Shown piece by piece: positions 35,678 through 46,032 of a stretch of 64,000 nucleotides of DNA (the stretch's first letter is position 1; every line of letters begins with the position of its first letter). The notes under the pieces were generated by a model. The model saw only the letters and a list, made by a program, of their open reading frames with translations. It did no database searches and had not been told where the DNA came from. The DNA is from Plantago ovata (lineage: Eukaryota; Streptophyta; Magnoliopsida; Lamiales; Plantaginaceae): positions 42,654,870-42,718,869 of the forward strand of contig CM051456.1 of NCBI GenBank assembly GCA_028274465.1, written 5' to 3'. The translations under genes and the position numbers were made by a program.

Positions 35678-36041
35678 GCTAAAACAGGTATTCAGCAAGC
35701 CAAAATATTCTTACTTCATTAAAAGCTCCTTTCACTAATCTCTTCTAAGAAATGATAGGTCACTACATGATTGCTGAAACAGGCATTCAACAAGTAATTC
35801 CTTCAAACCGGGTATTTGTTAGGAAACTTGATCACTTGCTGAGACAGGCACTCAGTAAGAGAAAAACCTTAAAGATTGCTGAAACGGGTATTCAGACAAT
35901 CAAAGATACTGAAACAGGTATTCAAGCATCAAGGGAATATTCTAAGACGGGAACTCAGAATAAGAGCAAAACTCAATTCTCAAATTTTACCAAAGGATAT
36001 CTCAAGTACAAAAGAATTTACTGATACGGGAACTCAGAAAT
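35678..36041 (+). repeat. Seven dispersed hairpin repeats after Sire-2 pol
   Basis: A 22-nt word, best copy gctgaaacaggtattcagca, occurs at 35678, 35773, 35838, 35878, 35908, 35941 and 36020 with irregular spacing. It is self-complementary (gctgaa/ttcagc, loop acaggta). One frame reads AETGIQ repeatedly, but the irregular spacing and weak ORF favour a nucleic-acid element. Confidence 0.75.
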
Positions 36042-36045
36042 ATCT

Positions 36046-36569
36046 TTTAAACTTAAGAAAATATGAGATATCTAAGTAAGGGGGAACTTTCAGCAAGTAT
36101 CTAGGCTATTTATGCTAACTTGCTGAAAAGATTCTTGTCTATTTCAGCAAGCAATTTAATCCCATAAATCTCGGTAAAATCAATTTGTGACGTTAATCGG
36201 GCACAGATAAACTCGTAATAATCATGACATGATATACAATCGTGGCCATTGATTAAAAGGAGTTATTAATCTAACGGTTAACAATACAAAGAGAGAGAGT
36301 GCTCTGACGATTTTTGTTAGAGGGCCACTACGCATTTAATGCAAAGGCTCCACTAACGCCGATGTTTCTCTGTTTTACCCTTGCTGAAAAATCAAATCGA
36401 TTGAGTTTCTCACACATCAGAGACACTATATAAAGAAGGAGTTAAAGAAATGACAAAATTCTTTAACTCACATTTCCTTTCTCTGCAAATTTTAGCCTGA
36501 ATCTACTGTACCTCCGGTTAAAAAAAAGCAAACTATCTTTTTCGTACACTTTTCTCTCTATATAAAGAA
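36046..36569 (+). promoter_or_regulatory. Spacer with possible promoter of the Sire-2 envelope-like ORF
   Basis: Non-coding spacer between pol and the third ORF. It has a polypurine-like aagtaagggggaactt near 36074, several ttcagcaag words, and a good TATA box ctatataaag at 36426-36435, about 135 bp before the ATG at 36570. A second tctatataaag lies only about 10 bp before that ATG. Promoter activity is inferred. Confidence 0.45.
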
Positions 36570-37466
36570 ATGGCACCGAAAAGACAGTCATCTAAGACCT
36601 CGAAGTCGTCTAAGGTTGACAGTGCTGAGAAACGCACTGCTCCGGTGACTACTCCGGCAACAAACACAGCGAAAGTTGTGTTGAAAAACGATAGAATCTC
36701 TGAGAAACCCATGCCTCCTTCATATCTTGACACTGCAAAGTGTGAGATGATGATGCAATGGGGCGGATTCGCTAAAGAGAAGTATATCCGATACTTCTAT
36801 GAACAAGAATTGGACGCTGACAATGAAGAGGCGCTTGAATTCATCAAGCAAAAAGGCCTCATTCACTTTATAACTGCTCGCCCTAAGAAAGTGAGCATGT
36901 TAGATACAATGGAGTTCTACAATAATGCAGAAATCCAGTCCCTAACTGATAGTAAAGGAGTCACTGAAAAAGTGATCTTTACTACAGTTCAGAACACGCA
37001 AATCGTCCTGAAATGGACTGATTTAGCGGAAATCTTTCAGATTCCAACCACTGGAACTGAAGATGACGTCACTGCCACTGATGAAGAAATTGAAGCCTTC
37101 TACAGTGACGTTAGAAATGAGAAAATGAAGAAAGGAGAGATTGCTCCCGTGACTTGGACAAAGCACGTTAAGAGGAAGCATCTCTGCCATTCACTTGGTC
37201 TAGTAGCTCTGCTACTAATCAAAGTCTTGGACTCCCAAGTTGGAGGAATAGACCAAGTAGGCCTGAGAAGGTGGCCGCTGCTGATGCATATCTATGAGAA
37301 CAAAAAGGAGCTCAACTGGGCTAAGTACATTTTCAACAAACTTGTTGATTGTGTTACTAAGTTCAAAGTTAAGGTGGAAGACAACAAAGTCTCACCTTCC
37401 TTCCCAGTTATGTATGGAATAAAGATATGCTTCATTCTTGAACACTTCAAGATTCAGCTGAGAAAC
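36570..37466 (+). CDS. Sire-2 envelope-like ORF, N-terminal part
   Basis: Starts MAPKRQSSKTSKSSKVDSAE. After a basic Ser/Lys-rich N-terminus comes a globular region (about residues 50-299) resembling plant envelope-like or putative plant transposon proteins: FAKEKYIRYFYEQEL, IVLKWTDLAEIFQIPTTG, LCHSLGLVALLLIKVLDSQVGG, WAKYIFNKLVDCVTKFK, FPVMYGIKICFIL. I see no signal peptide; LGLVALLLIKVL is a short hydrophobic stretch at most. Athila-2 inserted at 37466/37467; with the duplicated gaaac removed, the frame continues at 48903. Gene position (third ORF of a Sirevirus) supports the call; the function of such proteins is unknown. Confidence 0.75.
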
Positions 37467-38252
37467 TGATGAATGTGTATTTCACACTTTCATTTAGGTT
37501 ATTTTCACCTATTTTAGCTATCCTCTATGTTAATTTAGCTATATTTTAGTGTATTTTATTAGAATAGTGTCACGTTTCCCTTTAGTTTTTATTTTACAGG
37601 TTTTGGTTGAAAAACGAGGTTTTCCGGGCAATTATATTGAAGTTGACAAGGAATTGGTGTTCCAGAATCCTAATTGGGGTATCTGAAGGTTTCCGGATAG
37701 GATTTGAAGTCTAGGGGTCGAATCTGGAGGTTAGAAGGACTCTAGAAGTCAGAAACCGAGTCCGAAAAGGGGAAGAAATCCAAAAACGCGCGAAAACACG
37801 CAAAATCCCGAAATTTACTCCCGGGCGAATCACCCGGGATGTGGGGCGAATCGCCCCACACCAGGCGACTCGCCCGATGTGTGGGGCCCTTCGCCCCACA
37901 CTAATTCGAACACTATATATAGTTGCTCAGTTTTTCTCTGATTTTCATACTTTTCCGGACCTATTCTCTCACCTTTCTCTGTAGTTTTAGGTAGGAACTT
38001 CCCAGAGCCAGTTCTGGGGGTTCATAGCTTAGGAGATACTTTTTCATAGAAGTTTGGAGCTTGTAAGATCGCGATTCTTCGGAGACTGACAACCTTTGGT
38101 AACATTGTATCTTACAGTTTTTCTACTTATTTTTATATATCTCTCATCATGTTTTCATTCATTCGTGGTATGATTTCTGTTGATTGCATGACAACTATGA
38201 GTAGCTAAACTTCTCGTTGGTGATAGTATGTGAATTCTTAGCGAAGGGTTGA
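37467..38252 (+). repeat. Athila-2 5' LTR, first part
   Basis: First 786 bp of the LTR, cut by Athila-3. U3 holds the GC module at about 37820-37900 (gggcgaatcacccggg, ggggcgaatcgcccc, gtggggcccttcgccccac) just before the TATA box ctatatatag at 37913-37922. The remainder is at 44320-44796; gttga at 38248-38252 is the left target duplication of Athila-3. Confidence 0.94.
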
Positions 38253-39527
38253 TGATGAATGTGTATTTTCAACTTTCATTCGAGTCTTTTTCACCTATTT
38301 TAGCTATCGTCTATGTTCATTTAGCTATATTTTAGTATATTTTATTAGAATAGTGTCACGTTTCCCTTTAGATTTTATTTTACAGGTTTTGGTTGAAATT
38401 CGGGGATTTCTGGGCAATTATATTGAAGTTGACAAGGAATTGGTGTTCCAGAAGCCTATTTGGAGTATCTGAAGGTTTCCGGATAGGATTTGGAGTCTAG
38501 GGGTCGAATCTGGAGGTTAGAAGGCCACTAGAAGTCAGAAACCGAGTCCGAAAAGGTGAAGAAATCCAAATCCGCGTCGAAAAACACGGAATTCCGCGAA
38601 AAAGACGGGGGGCGAACCGCCCCAACCTGCGGCGAACCGCCCCGTGATTTATTCGGGGCCTATATATAGTGCTCAATTTTCTCTCCGAAAATCATATCTT
38701 TCCAGACCTTCTCTCTCACCTCTCTCGATAGTTTTAGGTACGAACTTCACGGGGCCTGTCCTGGGAGTTCTGTAGCTTAGGGGACGCTTTTTCATAGCAG
38801 TTTGGAGCTCGTAGGACCGCAATCATCCGGAGATTGACAACCTTCGGTAACTTTGTATCTTACAGTTTTATTCTACTTATTTTATATTCTTTCAACATGT
38901 TTTCTTCTATGATTTCTGTTGATTGCATGCCTATTATGAGTAGCTAAACTTATCGTTGGTGGTAGTATGTGAATTCTTAGCGAAGGGAAGATAATCATGC
39001 TAATGGCTATATCGCGCATTATACTCCATGTCATTGCTTTATTTCGTTGATCAGTTGTAACCAAAATTCTGGTATGTTGTATTGATTATTATGCACAATT
39101 GAACACTAGTCGACCATCAGACCAATTATCTTCGTAGTGTTGAATAATTACGGAACACATTAGGACAATCGTGATTGACTAGTCAGACCAAATTATCTTC
39201 GTAGTGCTTAATATTTGCAACAGGACACTAGATTGATTCAAAGATCTCTATGCAAGACCGAGGAATTTATGCATGATTATCGACCCGTTATGTTAAGAAG
39301 GACCATACTATCACCAATCTCCATTATCTGCTAGAAACCCCCTCTGTTATCTGTTTGCTGTTTTTATATTCTAAATTAGATTTGATAAAGCTAGTTATAG
39401 TCCTGAGAGAACGACACTCGAGTCATTCTGCTGCTACACTACGGTTTTCGTTGTAGTTGTGGATTGCATTTGGTTAAATACAAATTTATTTGACTGAATC
39501 CGGAGCATGACATCCTCGCGTTCATCA
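38253..39527 (+). repeat. Athila-3 5' LTR
   Basis: LTR of 1275 bp. GC module ggggcgaaccgcccc...cggcgaaccgcccc at about 38608-38645, TATA box cctatatatag at 38659-38669. It ends cgttcatca. Confidence 0.95.
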
Positions 39528-39530
39528 AAT

Positions 39531-39548
39531 TGGCGCCGCTGCCGGGGA
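39531..39548 (+). other. Athila-3 primer binding site
   Basis: tggcgccgctgccgggga, one mismatch to the tRNA-Asp-type site of Athila (tggcgccgttgccgggga), three bases after the LTR. Confidence 0.93.
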
Positions 39549-39696
39549 CTATACTCCTTTTTTCTGTTTAATTTGTTTATATTTACAGCTTTAGATTCCT
39601 AATTCTATTAGTTTTAGTTTTCCTTTTTAATCTCTCTCTAATACTGCTTTCCTAGTTTGTTTCTAATCACCTTTCCTAGTCTGTTACAGATTGTGT

Positions 39697-40140
39697 ATGC
39701 CGCATACACGTTCTGCAGGAACACCGCTTGCTGATTCAATTGCTGAGATCGATAGAGTCTACCATCAAAGAAGGCGACTACTTGAAAGGCGCGCACTAGA
39801 GGAAATAGAGGATACCGATTTCTCTGAATCTCTACTCAGTCTCTTCAAGGAAATCGACGGAATGGCAGAAGCTAGACCACTGAAGGCATGGGTTCAACCC
39901 ACCAAGGATCATATGAGGGGACCGGCGATCGTTCTTTCGTTTGCAACCCGAGATCTGGAGATCAAGAACCACGCATTCCAACAACTTCCGAGGTTCTATG
40001 GCTTATCAAGGGAAGATGTGATGGGGTACTTGCACGATATCGATGATTTCGTCAACCAACTCCCACGGTCCCAGAACTTCAAAAACGCGGATTTCTTCCC
40101 CAAAATCTTATTTTCTTCATTCTTCTTCATTCATCCTTAG
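39697..40140 (+). pseudogene. Athila-3 gag, truncated by captured sequence
   Basis: Starts MPHTRSAGTPLADSIAEID and follows the Athila-5 Gag closely for about 123 codons, up to DDFVNQLPR (near 40067). It then runs into unrelated sequence and ends at TAG 40138-40140. The Gag core, zinc knuckle and protease of Athila-5 are absent. Confidence 0.9.
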
Positions 40141-41497
40141 AAGTCATCCTTAGAACTCTAATTTTCGAATTTGGGGGTTTTCTAATTTGAGCTTCAATTA
40201 TGCTTATTTGATGCATGGGTATGTTGTTTGTGTGATTAGACATGATATTTACTATCAATTGCATGCTCAATTTTGCTTGAATTGTTGATTTGGGTATTTT
40301 GCTATTAGATGATATCTTGTTATGCATTATGTCTTTATCTTTGATTTCTAGCATATGGATGTGTTTATTGGTGTAATGTTGGTAGATTTGACGATAGAAT
40401 GCTTAATTGTTAAGTATGAAGATTTATGATGATTGGATTTTTCGCTGCTATGGTATGGATTGAGCCTTGTTATCAAGGATATTGGTTGTCTAGTAAGAGC
40501 ATGATGTGATGTATTTCATGAAGTAGTTTTGTTGGTATGTTGCATGATGAAGAAGCTAGGCTAGACATTGCGGTTAGGGGAGTTCGATTGTCGATTTTAT
40601 CACTTGTGTGTTTCTCTTTTACTCTAGTATGTATTTGAGTCAGTTTTGTGTCGTACGAGGTGCTAACAGCTATTTGTAGGTACCATACCAAGGGGAAGGA
40701 GCATTCCCGTATGATTGTTGTGAAGAACTATGTCAAGGAAGGTGACCTCGCTAGATGTGCGTTCGAGCCAAGGGGTTTTGCAACAACGTCGTGGATTATC
40801 CAAGAGGAGGAGCTAGAGTATACCTGGAGTAAGGACTCCTATGCCTATTCATGCACCACCGAAGGGACAGAAACCACTATTACGTCAGCACTCCATCACG
40901 AGGACTGCAGAGTTCGAGTGAACAGGAAGGCACCGGGACAGTCTTGCCGCGACGGATTCGATCTTGAGTCTGAAGTTGCTCGAAGGTTCCGAAGCGCTAG
41001 CTTGGTTCCAAAACGTAATGACATGGGTATCCAACACCTTGTTGGGGTGCCCCTTGCCGGCCTCTAAAGTGAGCATCATATAGACATCGGTCGTATTCAC
41101 GGTAGAGAATGTGGACAAAATTGGTGAAAAAGGTAGAAGACTTCTGAGTATCCAAGCAGCTTACTGAAACCTTCTCGAGGTGTAAAACGTTGGAGGGGGA
41201 GGTCCTGATACCACTGCCCTTTCCCCTTCAACAGTTCACATCCTATTGGAGGGCTCTAGGATGGAGGATTCCATAACAGCGGCCGCTACTCTTGAGAATT
41301 CTACTTGCCACTACAACTCTACTAGTGAGGATGTGCGTGACAGTAGTGACAATGAAGGCCATACGGGCAATGATGATTCTGATAGAGGAGTTGTTCCTTT
41401 CCAGCCTATAAATGGAACTACCGCACCTACCTGAAGACCATATGACACCCTATAGAGCTCACAGAGGAGGCCGAATAACCCACAAGCAGCATACTCA
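40068..41497 (+). other. Captured segment of unknown origin in Athila-3
   Basis: About 1.43 kb not found in Athila-1, -2, -4 or -5. The first 600 bp are AT-rich and intron-like and end in gctatttgtag at about 40669-40679. After this comes an open stretch to 41067 (RYHTKGKEHSRMIVVKNYV, then EEELEYTWSKDSYAYSCTTEG...). A short second open stretch follows at 41246-41434. I recognise no domain. It could be a captured host gene fragment with an intron-exon border, or the LTR or leader of another retrotransposon. Confidence 0.6.
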
Positions 41498-43040
41498 GCC
41501 GACCGAGGCCAAACCATGGGGTAACATCTAGTATCACATCTTAATTCCTCATTTTCTTACTGCTAGGGACTAGCGTTAATTTCATGAGGGGGGATGGGAT
41601 TTAAGTGATCTGATGTTGTTAGTGTGGAGCTTGGTATTGGTAGGATGAGTATAGTACCTCGCATGCTTTATCCGTCTGCATTTGCATTTGCACGTTTACT
41701 GCTTTCTTAGATTTTTTAGGTTGCATTTCACTACATTCATCCTAGGATAGTCTTGCATGTTTTATATGGAGTTTATTGCCGAATTTTTTGAACTTTTTAT
41801 TGGGTAGATCAACCAACTATGCCATTAATCGTATGCTTCATGTCTATGAATTTGTTTGAGGTTTTTCTCGCTTGGCTTGTCACATTTATGTATTGCACTT
41901 AGTTGAACTAGGTAGTCTCGACATCACTTAGTGGTGTTTTCTCTACTGCGGTTCACGAAGGCCTTTATAATAGGATGATGCATGTTAGGGTCTTATGGTT
42001 GTTTTCCCGAGTAATTATGAACCTAAGAGGCAACAAGTCTTCACCATGCTTTGAGATTGCTAAATGCCTAGGAAGGAGGTAGTGTGAGGTTGTGTGATCC
42101 TTTGTTTATAACCTATTCTTCCAAATAGGTTTGGGGAGGGGGTTACACCATCATAGACTTGTTTCTGTTTTTCATTTTCGTATCGTGAGTTTATTTTTCA
42201 CTTTTCGTAAATTTTGTACTCCAACCTATTCTTTCGAATAGGTTTGGGGAAGTCGTGTGAGTCTTTTTGTTTCTCTCTTTGTTATGCTACTGCTCGCTAA
42301 AAAAAAATCGAAAAAAAAGAAAAGAAAAAATTCCAGAAAAAAACGAAGAAGAAAAAGAAAAAGAATCTGGAAAGAAAAAAAGAAAAAAAGAAAAGACCCC
42401 AAAAAAAGCAAAGAAGGGTCCAAAAAAGAAAGCCAAATAGCAGTTTAGCAAAATTTGAGTCTTTTCTATTTTTGTAATGTTCGTAATCGTGTTGTAATTT
42501 TCTATTTTTATCTTTTTGTCATGAGTGTCATCTGTTCTAGACCACCCTCGTCCTGCCATTCAGGAAGTGGTGAATAGCTTAAGACTTTACTTGAGATATG
42601 GGTAGAATAGGGGAGCGTTATCTTTTATAGGGAACCCTCCTTCGTTTGATGAGAGCCATTACTGGTTCGACCTCTTTTGGGGGAAAGTCTTAACATGGTG
42701 GAACAGCAGTAAGTCCTCAGTTTCATAGGCACGGGGCAACCTTTCGTATCTTAGCATGCTTCATTACGTCGTCACTGACAACGTCCAGGTAGAGAATGTT
42801 ACGAGAGACTATCTTGTCTTGACAAAAGTGCTTATGTGGATGTGTATAAGTCAAGCGAGGTATTCATCAACCTATATTCATGCTTTGATTTGTATGGTTT
42901 TTGTTCATATGTTTTTTGGTAGATTCAGTAGATTAGTCCATTTTATTTGGCATGAAACTCCATTTTGTGTCTTGCATGTTTTTTGTATTAGAGTCTAGCT
43001 TAGTTGCTTGAGGACAAGCAAAGGTTCGGTTTGGGGAGTT
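41498..43040 (+). other. Athila-3 3' UTR and polypurine tract
   Basis: Resembles the Athila-2 3' UTR from ctcagccgaccgaggcc onward. Hairpins at 42110-42131 and 42223-42244, a purine-rich tract at about 42300-42440, and the polypurine tract ggttcggtttggggagtt at 43023-43040. The Lys-rich ORF here only reflects the purine tract. Confidence 0.85.
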
Positions 43041-44314
43041 TGATGAATGTGTATTTTACACTTTCATTCGAGTCTTTTTCACCTATTTTAGCTATCCTCT
43101 ATGTTAATTTAGCTATATTTTAGTACATTTTATTAGAATAGTGTCACGTTTCCCTTTAGATTTTATTTTACAGGTTTTGGTTGAAATTCGGGGATTTCTG
43201 GGACATTATATTGAAGTTGACAAGGAATTGGTGTTCCAGAAGCCTATTTGGAGTATCTGAAGGTTTCCGGATAGGATTTGGAGTCTAGGGGTCGAATCTG
43301 GGGGTTAGAAGGCCACTAGAAGTCAAAAACCGAGTCCGAAAAGGTGAAGAAATCCAAATCCGCGTCGAAAAACGCGGAATTCCGCAAAAAAGACGGGGGG
43401 CGAACCGCCCCAACCTGCGGCGAACCGCCCCGTGATTTATTCGGGGCCTATATATAGTGCTCAGTTTTCTCTCCGAAAATCATATCTTTCCAGACCTTCT
43501 CTCTCACCTCTCTCTATAGTTTTAGGTAGGAACTTCCCGGGGCCTGTCCTAGGAGTTCTGTAGATTAGGGGACGCTTTTTCATAGCAGTTTGGAGCTCGT
43601 AGGACCGCAATCATCCGGAGATTGACAACCTTCGGTAACTTTGTATCTTACAGTTTTATTCTACTTATTTTATATTCTTTCAACATGTTTTCTTCTATGA
43701 TTTCTGTTGATTGCATGCCTATTATGAGTAGCTAAACTTATCGTTGGTGGTAGTATGTGAATTCTTAGCGAAGGGAAGATAATCATGCTAATGGATATAT
43801 CGCGCATTATACTCCGTGTCATTGCTTATTTCGTTGATCAGTTGTAACCAAAATTCTCGTATGTTGTATTGATTATTATGCACAATTGAACACTAGTCGA
43901 CCATCAGACCAATTATCTTCGTAGTGTTGAATAATTACGGAACACATTAGGACAATCGTGATTGACTAGTCAGACCAAATTATCTTCGTAGTGCTTAATA
44001 TTTGCAACACGACACTAGATTGATTCAAAGATCTCTATGCAAGACCGAGGAATTTATGCATGATTATCGACCCGTTATGTTAAGAAGGACCATACTATCA
44101 CCAATCTCCATTATCTGCTAGAAACCCCCTCTGTTATCTGTTTGCTGTTTTTATATTCTAAATTAGATTTGATAAAGCTAGTTATAGTCCTGAGAGAACG
44201 ACACTCGAGTCATTCTGCTGCTACACTACGGTTTTCGTTGTAGTTGTGGATTGCCTTTGGCTAAATACAAATTTATTTGACTGAATCCGGAGCACGACAT
44301 CCGCGCGTTCATCA
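43041..44314 (+). repeat. Athila-3 3' LTR
   Basis: LTR of 1274 bp matching 38253-39527. GC module at about 43396-43432, TATA box at about 43448-43458. Followed by gttga. Confidence 0.95.
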
Positions 44315-44319
44315 GTTGA

Positions 44320-44796
44320 TAATTATGCTAATGGCTATATCGCGCATTATACTCCGTGTTATTGCTTTATTTCTTTGATCTATCAAAATCTCTATCTTCG
44401 TATTGTTGATTAATTATTGCGCACAATTGGACAATTGAATAGTCTTTGACCTATCCAAATCTATATCTTCGTAGTGTTTGATAATTACAACAGGACATTT
44501 AATTGATCAAAGATCTCCATGCAAAACCGAGGAATTTATGCATGATTATTAACCCGTTATGCTTTGAAGGACCATACTATCACCAATCTCCATTATCTGT
44601 TAAGAAAAACCTTTGCTATATCGTCTGCTGTTTTTATATTCTAAATTAGATTAGATAAAGCTAGTTATAGTCCTTAGAGATCGACACTCGAGGTTATTCT
44701 ACCGCTACACTACGATTTTCGTTGTAGTTGTGAATTGCCTTTGGCTAAATAACAAATTTATTTGATTAATCGAGTCTGACAAATTCGTGATCATCA
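44320..44796 (+). repeat. Athila-2 5' LTR, second part
   Basis: Remainder of the LTR interrupted at 38252, after the second gttga (44315-44319). It aligns with the end of the Athila-2 3' LTR (48421-48897) and ends gtgatcatca. Confidence 0.93.
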
Positions 44797-44799
44797 AAT

Positions 44800-44817
44800 T
44801 GGCTCCGCTGCCGAGGA
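44800..44817 (+). other. Athila-2 primer binding site, degenerate
   Basis: tggctccgctgccgagga: three differences from the tRNA-Asp-type site. Priming may be weakened, or the changes arose after insertion. Confidence 0.8.
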
Positions 44818-45123
44818 CTATACTCCTTTTTTCTATTTAATTTGTTTATATTTTCAGCATTCGGTTCCCTACAGAAGAACAGGCTCTGGGGGTTTGCTCT
44901 CAGGAAATCTCACTTTCTTACCCGATTTCTTCCCCCTATATTTTTCAGAAAATTCATCTAATCTGATCTCGGTTACCTTACGTGCTTTCGCTCTCGTAGT
45001 TCTCGGTTACATTGTGTTTGTTTACACTCTTTGTGTTTTTCTTTGCAAGTTTTTGTTTTTCTTTTGTGGATTCTGCTCCTTGGTTTCTTATTTCCTCCTG
45101 TGCAGAAACTAGTTATATGAAGG

Positions 45124-46032
45124 ATGAGTCAACCACCGTTGCCCCAGTATGTGATGCCTCGAGGGCCTTGCATGACATTGGATGACGATTGCAGGAATTA
45201 TGACTTTGATCCTGTGTACTACTCCATTCTCTCCACGTTTTCAATGGGTGATGATCCAAGAGGGTTCTTAGACACATACGAGGAAGGTGTGTTGAGGATA
45301 CCTCGTGAGAATGAGGAGGGGGTTATTTTATCACATGAGCAACTTTGTATGAGCGGATTTATGGGAGCCTTGGAAAGGTATGCTCGAAGATGGCTCAGAA
45401 TCCCGCCAGAAAAATCATTGCGCACTTGGGGTGAAGTAACCAGCAAGTTTCTGGAACATTGGGATAGGGACTCACCTCCCGGGTTAGGGGCATGGACGTC
45501 TTGCTTCAGTAGTCAGCCACCAGAAATCGACATTGCCGATGAAGAGGAATGTGGAGAAGAATCCATTGATGAAGTCTCCTCAGTGCTTAGCTTGGATTCC
45601 ACGTCGTTACTTGCGGATGTCGAGGTTGTTGGTCAAGAGGAAGTCGTGGAGGAGGTGATAACTCAATCCATTGCTTCACTTGAGTCAGAGAGTGAATGCG
45701 TCAGTTGTGTTGAGGTCGAGGAGCCAATCTCTGAAGATTTTGGTGTCTCTGAATCAATTGCTGCAGATACTCTTGATCTTGACTCCTACGTTCTGGTCCA
45801 TGCGCCCCCCTATGAGTTCCAAAGGAGTTTTGATCCTCTTTACTCTTTTTATTTTCCATCTGATTCCCTTAGTTATTTTTTATATTTTGTTTTTCTTGGT
45901 TTTGATAATTTTAGTTTTCAGGGAATCGTGGACTTGCTTGAGCAGATAAGGAGAGGAGCCAAGGATGGTTCCCAAGATGCGAGGAGTAATGGAACGGATG
46001 CACAAGATTCGTTTCCATTTGATAATGGATAA
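45124..46032 (+). CDS. Athila-2 Gag-like protein
   Basis: Intact ORF of 302 codons starting MSQPPLPQYVMPRGPC. Residues about 40-120 resemble a retrotransposon Gag core (FSMGDDPRGFLDTYEEGVLRI, ALERYARRWLRIPPEKSLRTWGEVTSKFLEHW). A long acidic region follows (about 140-230), then an aromatic hydrophobic stretch (SDSLSYFLYFVFLGFDNFSF, near 250-270) and a polar tail. No zinc knuckle and no protease. The sequence ttttagttttcagg at the end of the hydrophobic stretch looks like a 3' splice site, so that stretch may be intronic. This Gag is clearly different from those of Athila-4 and Athila-5. Confidence 0.75.
   Translation: MSQPPLPQYVMPRGPCMTLDDDCRNYDFDPVYYSILSTFSMGDDPRGFLDTYEEGVLRIPRENEEGVILSHEQLCMSGFMGALERYARRWLRIPPEKSLRTWGEVTSKFLEHWDRDSPPGLGAWTSCFSSQPPEIDIADEEECGEESIDEVSSVLSLDSTSLLADVEVVGQEEVVEEVITQSIASLESESECVSCVEVEEPISEDFGVSESIAADTLDLDSYVLVHAPPYEFQRSFDPLYSFYFPSDSLSYFLYFVFLGFDNFSFQGIVDLLEQIRRGAKDGSQDARSNGTDAQDSFPFDNG

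Larger units (their letters stand above)
38253..44314 (+). mobile_element. Athila-3: mosaic non-autonomous Athila with captured DNA
   Basis: Element of 6062 bp inside the 5' LTR of Athila-2, target duplication gttga (38248-38252 and 44315-44319). LTRs 38253-39527 and 43041-44314 differ at roughly 25 sites by eye (about 2 per cent). It starts like Athila-5 (LTR type and first ~120 gag codons), then has about 1.4 kb with no counterpart in the other copies, then a 3' UTR of the Athila-2 type beginning at the shared word cagccgaccgaggccaaacc. It carries no pol. Confidence 0.93.

Noticed and set aside
35752-36024. ORF with AETGIQ repeats after Sire-2 pol
   Set aside because: Repeat spacing is irregular and the start is weak; the repeated word is better explained as a nucleic-acid hairpin.
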